From Colletes latitarsis (taxonomy: Eukaryota; Arthropoda; Insecta; Hymenoptera; Colletidae), in contig NW_027488369.1 in NCBI RefSeq assembly GCF_051014445.1, forward strand, positions 16,448,001 to 16,512,000: a DNA stretch of 64,000 nucleotides, in the 5' to 3' direction. Within the stretch, counting starts at the first letter, position 1. Every line of letters starts with the position of its first letter. The notes under the pieces are model-generated. The model did not search any database, had not been told where the DNA came from, and saw nothing but the letters and a program-made list of their open reading frames with translations. Below are positions 62,219-64,000 of the stretch, piece by piece. The position numbers were made by a program, and so were the translations under genes.

Positions 62219-64000
62219 AAGTATGTGAAAAACGCGAAAGTATGAGCCTGAAGAGGGCAAATCCCAGACCTATCCCAGACCTAACTTGCGTTATCCTCTA
62301 AAATATTGATCGAAACCAGGTTTAATCGACTGTTTCAGTGTGGTACCACATTACTACATGATCCAAACCAGAAAAAACCCAGGATCCGTTCAACAAGTAT
62401 GTGAAGAATGCGAAAGTATGAGCCTGATGAGTGAAAATCCCAGGCCAAACCTAGACCTAACTTGCGTTGTCCTCTAAGATATTAATGGAAACCAGGTTTA
62501 ATGGACTGTTTCAGTGTGGCACCACATTACTACGTGATCCAAACCAGAAAAAACCCAGGATCAGTTCAACAAGTATGTGAAGAATGCGAAAGTACGAGTC
62601 TGATGAGTGAAAATCCCAGGGCTAACCTAGACGTAACATGCGTTATCCTGTAAAATATTGATCGAAACCAGGTTTAATCGACTGCTTCAGTGTGGTATCA
62701 CACTACTACGTGACCCAAACCAGAAAAAACCCATGATCTGTTCAACAAGTATGTGAAAGACGCGAAAGTATGAGCCTGATGAGGGCAAATCCTAGACCTA
62801 ACCCAGACCTAACATGCGTTATCCTCTAAAATATTTACAAAGACCAGGTTTAATTTATTGTTTCAGTGTGGTCCCACATTACTACGGGTCCCAAACCGGA
62901 AAAAACCCAGGATCCGTTCAACAAGTATGTGAAGAATGCGAAAGTATGAGCCTGATGAGAGCAAATCCCAGACCTAACCTAGACCTAACATGAATTATTC
63001 TCTAAAATATTGATCGAAACCAGGTTTTATTGACAGTTTCAGTGTGGTCCCACATTACTATGTGATCCAAACCAGAAAAAACCCAGGCTCCGTTCAACAA
63101 GTATGTGAAGAATGCGAAAGTATGAGTCTGATGAGTGAAAATCCCAGGCCTAACCTAGACCTAACATGCGTTATCCTCTAAAATATTGATCGAAACCTGG
63201 TTTAATCGACCGTTTCAGTGTGGTACCACATTACTATGTGATCCAACCCAGAAAATAACCCAGGATCTGTTCAAGGAGTATGTGAAGTGTGTGAAAGTAT
63301 GAGTCTGATGAGGTCAAATCCCAGACCTATCCCAGACCTAACTTGCGTTATCCTCTAAAATTTTGATCGAAACCAGGTTTACTCGACTGTTTCAGTGTGG
63401 TACCACATTACTACGTGATCCAAACCAGAAAAAACCCAGGATCTGTTCAACAAGTATGTGAAGAATGCGAAAGTATGAGTCTGAAGAGTGAAAATCCCAG
63501 GGCTAACCTAGACCTAACATGCGTTGTCCTCTAAGATATTGACGCAAACCAGGTTTAATTGACTGTTTCAGTGTTGTACTTCATTACTACGTGATGCAAT
63601 CCAGAAAAAGCCCAGGATCTAGCCATCAAGTATGAGAAATATGCGAAAGAATGAGCCTGATGAGAGCAAATCCCAGACCTAACCTAGACCTAACATGAAT
63701 TATTCTCTAAAATATTGATCGAAACCAGGTTTAATTGCCTGTTTCAGTGTGGTCCCACATTACTACGTGATCCAAACCAGAAAAAACCCAGGATCCGTTC
63801 AACAAGTATGTGAAGAATGCGAAAGTATGAGTCTGATGAGTGAAAATCCCAGGGCTAACCTAGACCTAACTTGCGTTGTCCTCTAAGATATTGATGGAAA
63901 CCAGGTTTAATTCACTGTTTCAGTGTGGTACCACACTACTTCGTGATCCAAACCAGAAAAAACCGAGGATCTGTTCAACAAGTATGTGAAAAACGCGAAA
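62219..64000 (+). repeat. 12-mer HOR, copy 2, truncated by the window end
   Basis: This is nearly identical to copy 1 over about 1.78 kb, ten of twelve monomers. The window ends inside the GAAAAACGCGAAA part of a monomer while the 2,113-bp periodicity is still in phase, so the HOR very probably continues to the right. Confidence 0.85.

Larger units (their letters stand above)
28..63930. other. Two dyad motifs per monomer: AAACCWGGTTT and GTGGTACCAC
   Basis: Most type B units carry AAACCAGGTTT or AAACCTGGTTT at unit positions 28-38, an 11-bp dyad around one central A/T. Many units also carry GTGGTACCAC at 55-64, a perfect 10-bp palindrome with a KpnI site. Dyad centres are about 26.5 bp apart, roughly two and a half helical turns. 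Type A units weaken the first (AGACC) and often the second (GGTCCC). Related broken forms of the second are GGTGCC, GGCACC and TTGCAC. No binding protein is known to me for either motif; a DNA-binding role is speculation. Confidence 0.6.
1..64000 (+). repeat. Satellite DNA array, ~176-bp monomer, ~363 copies
   Basis: Every part of the window aligns to one monomer. Successive starts of the ATGCGTTATCC motif are 176 bp apart, for example 801 to 977, 21,598 to 21,774 and 43,795 to 43,971. Occasional units are 177 bp because of an extra A in the A-tract or an extra T in TTTTAGTTGTGG. All copies face the same way; I saw no inverted unit and no inserted foreign sequence. The array continues past both ends. 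Composition is moderately A/T-rich and CpG sites are partly retained. Array structure suggests centromeric or pericentromeric heterochromatin. The species is not identifiable from the sequence alone. Confidence 0.98.

Noticed and set aside
1..64000. Hammerhead ribozyme encoded in the monomer: CTGATGAG (unit positions about 138-145) followed by CGAAACC in the next unit, with a self-complementary AACCAGGTT that could act as a dimeric stem III
   Set aside because: The conserved core words are present and such ribozymes are known in some animal satellites. However, the 55-nt stretch that should form stem II does not pair beyond its first base, and bases before CTGATGAG do not pair with those after the would-be GTT cleavage site. 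Without stems I and II I do not claim a ribozyme.
1..64000. RNA polymerase III B-box-like GATCGAAAC or GTTCGAAAC (match to GWTCRANNC), suggesting a tRNA-derived origin
   Set aside because: A loose 9-mer of this kind is expected by chance in a fair share of 176-bp sequences. No A-box-like motif lies 25-50 bp upstream and no TTTT terminator follows. There is no tRNA-like fold around it.
1..64000. CENP-B box (NTTCGNNNNANNCGGGN)
   Set aside because: TTCG occurs on the minus strand (TTTCGCATTC, GTTTCGATC), but in none of the common monomer types do the following A and CGGG fall at the required spacing. A motif scan of all units would settle it.
1..64000. Box C/D snoRNA, because ATGATGAGG and CTGATGAG resemble a C box
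   Set aside because: No D box at a suitable distance with flanking terminal stem was found, and the word repeats in every monomer as part of the short ATGAG repetition.
1..64000. CRISPR array, because of regular direct repeats
   Set aside because: The repeat is 176 bp with no alternating unique spacers; all of each unit is conserved.

Overview
The whole 64-kb window is one uninterrupted satellite DNA array. A unit of about 176 bp (176 or 177 in the copies I measured) is repeated head to tail on the same strand from the first base to the last, about 363 copies, and the array runs off both ends. I found no gene, RNA gene, transposon, CRISPR array or unique sequence. The short open frames seen throughout are by-products of the repeat: 176 is not a multiple of 3, so every frame is lost within one or two units at the same fixed stop positions.

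A nucleosome-sized monomer organised into higher-order repeats (HORs) is typical of centromeric or pericentromeric heterochromatin of a plant or animal. I do not recognise the monomer and cannot name the species. No visible match to the CENP-B box supports a centromere call, so 'centromere-type satellite' is an inference from architecture only.

Taking ATGCGTTATCC as bases 1-11, the monomer has an A/T-rich stretch (12-25), a dyad AAACCWGGTTT (28-38), a second dyad GTGGTACCAC (55-64), an A-tract (about 86-94), a variable block (74-120), and a C/T-rich tail built from short CCTA-type direct repeats (about 149-176). At least five monomer types (A-E below) share this frame.

Layout: a superblock S occurs three times (1-5.6 kb, 10.4-16.9 kb, 32.7-38.5 kb). 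A 7-mer HOR lies at 6.9-9.0 kb. A 28-mer HOR of 4,929 bp fills 18.0-29.2 kb. A 19-mer (3,348 bp) links 28.6 and 32.0 kb and carries a five-monomer insertion at 30.1-31.2 kb. A 10-mer lies at 39.4-42.4 kb, 11-mer and 4-mer repeats at 43.3-47.2 kb, and a 15/16-mer at 50.5-55.1 kb. A trimer (56.5-57.6 kb) and a dimer (58.5-59.0 kb) follow, and a 12-mer of 2,113 bp runs from 60.1 kb off the right edge. Copies of one HOR differ mainly by whole-monomer gains and losses, as expected from repeated unequal exchange. All coordinates and periods were read by eye from diagnostic variants; block edges are good to roughly 50-100 bp unless a bracket is given.
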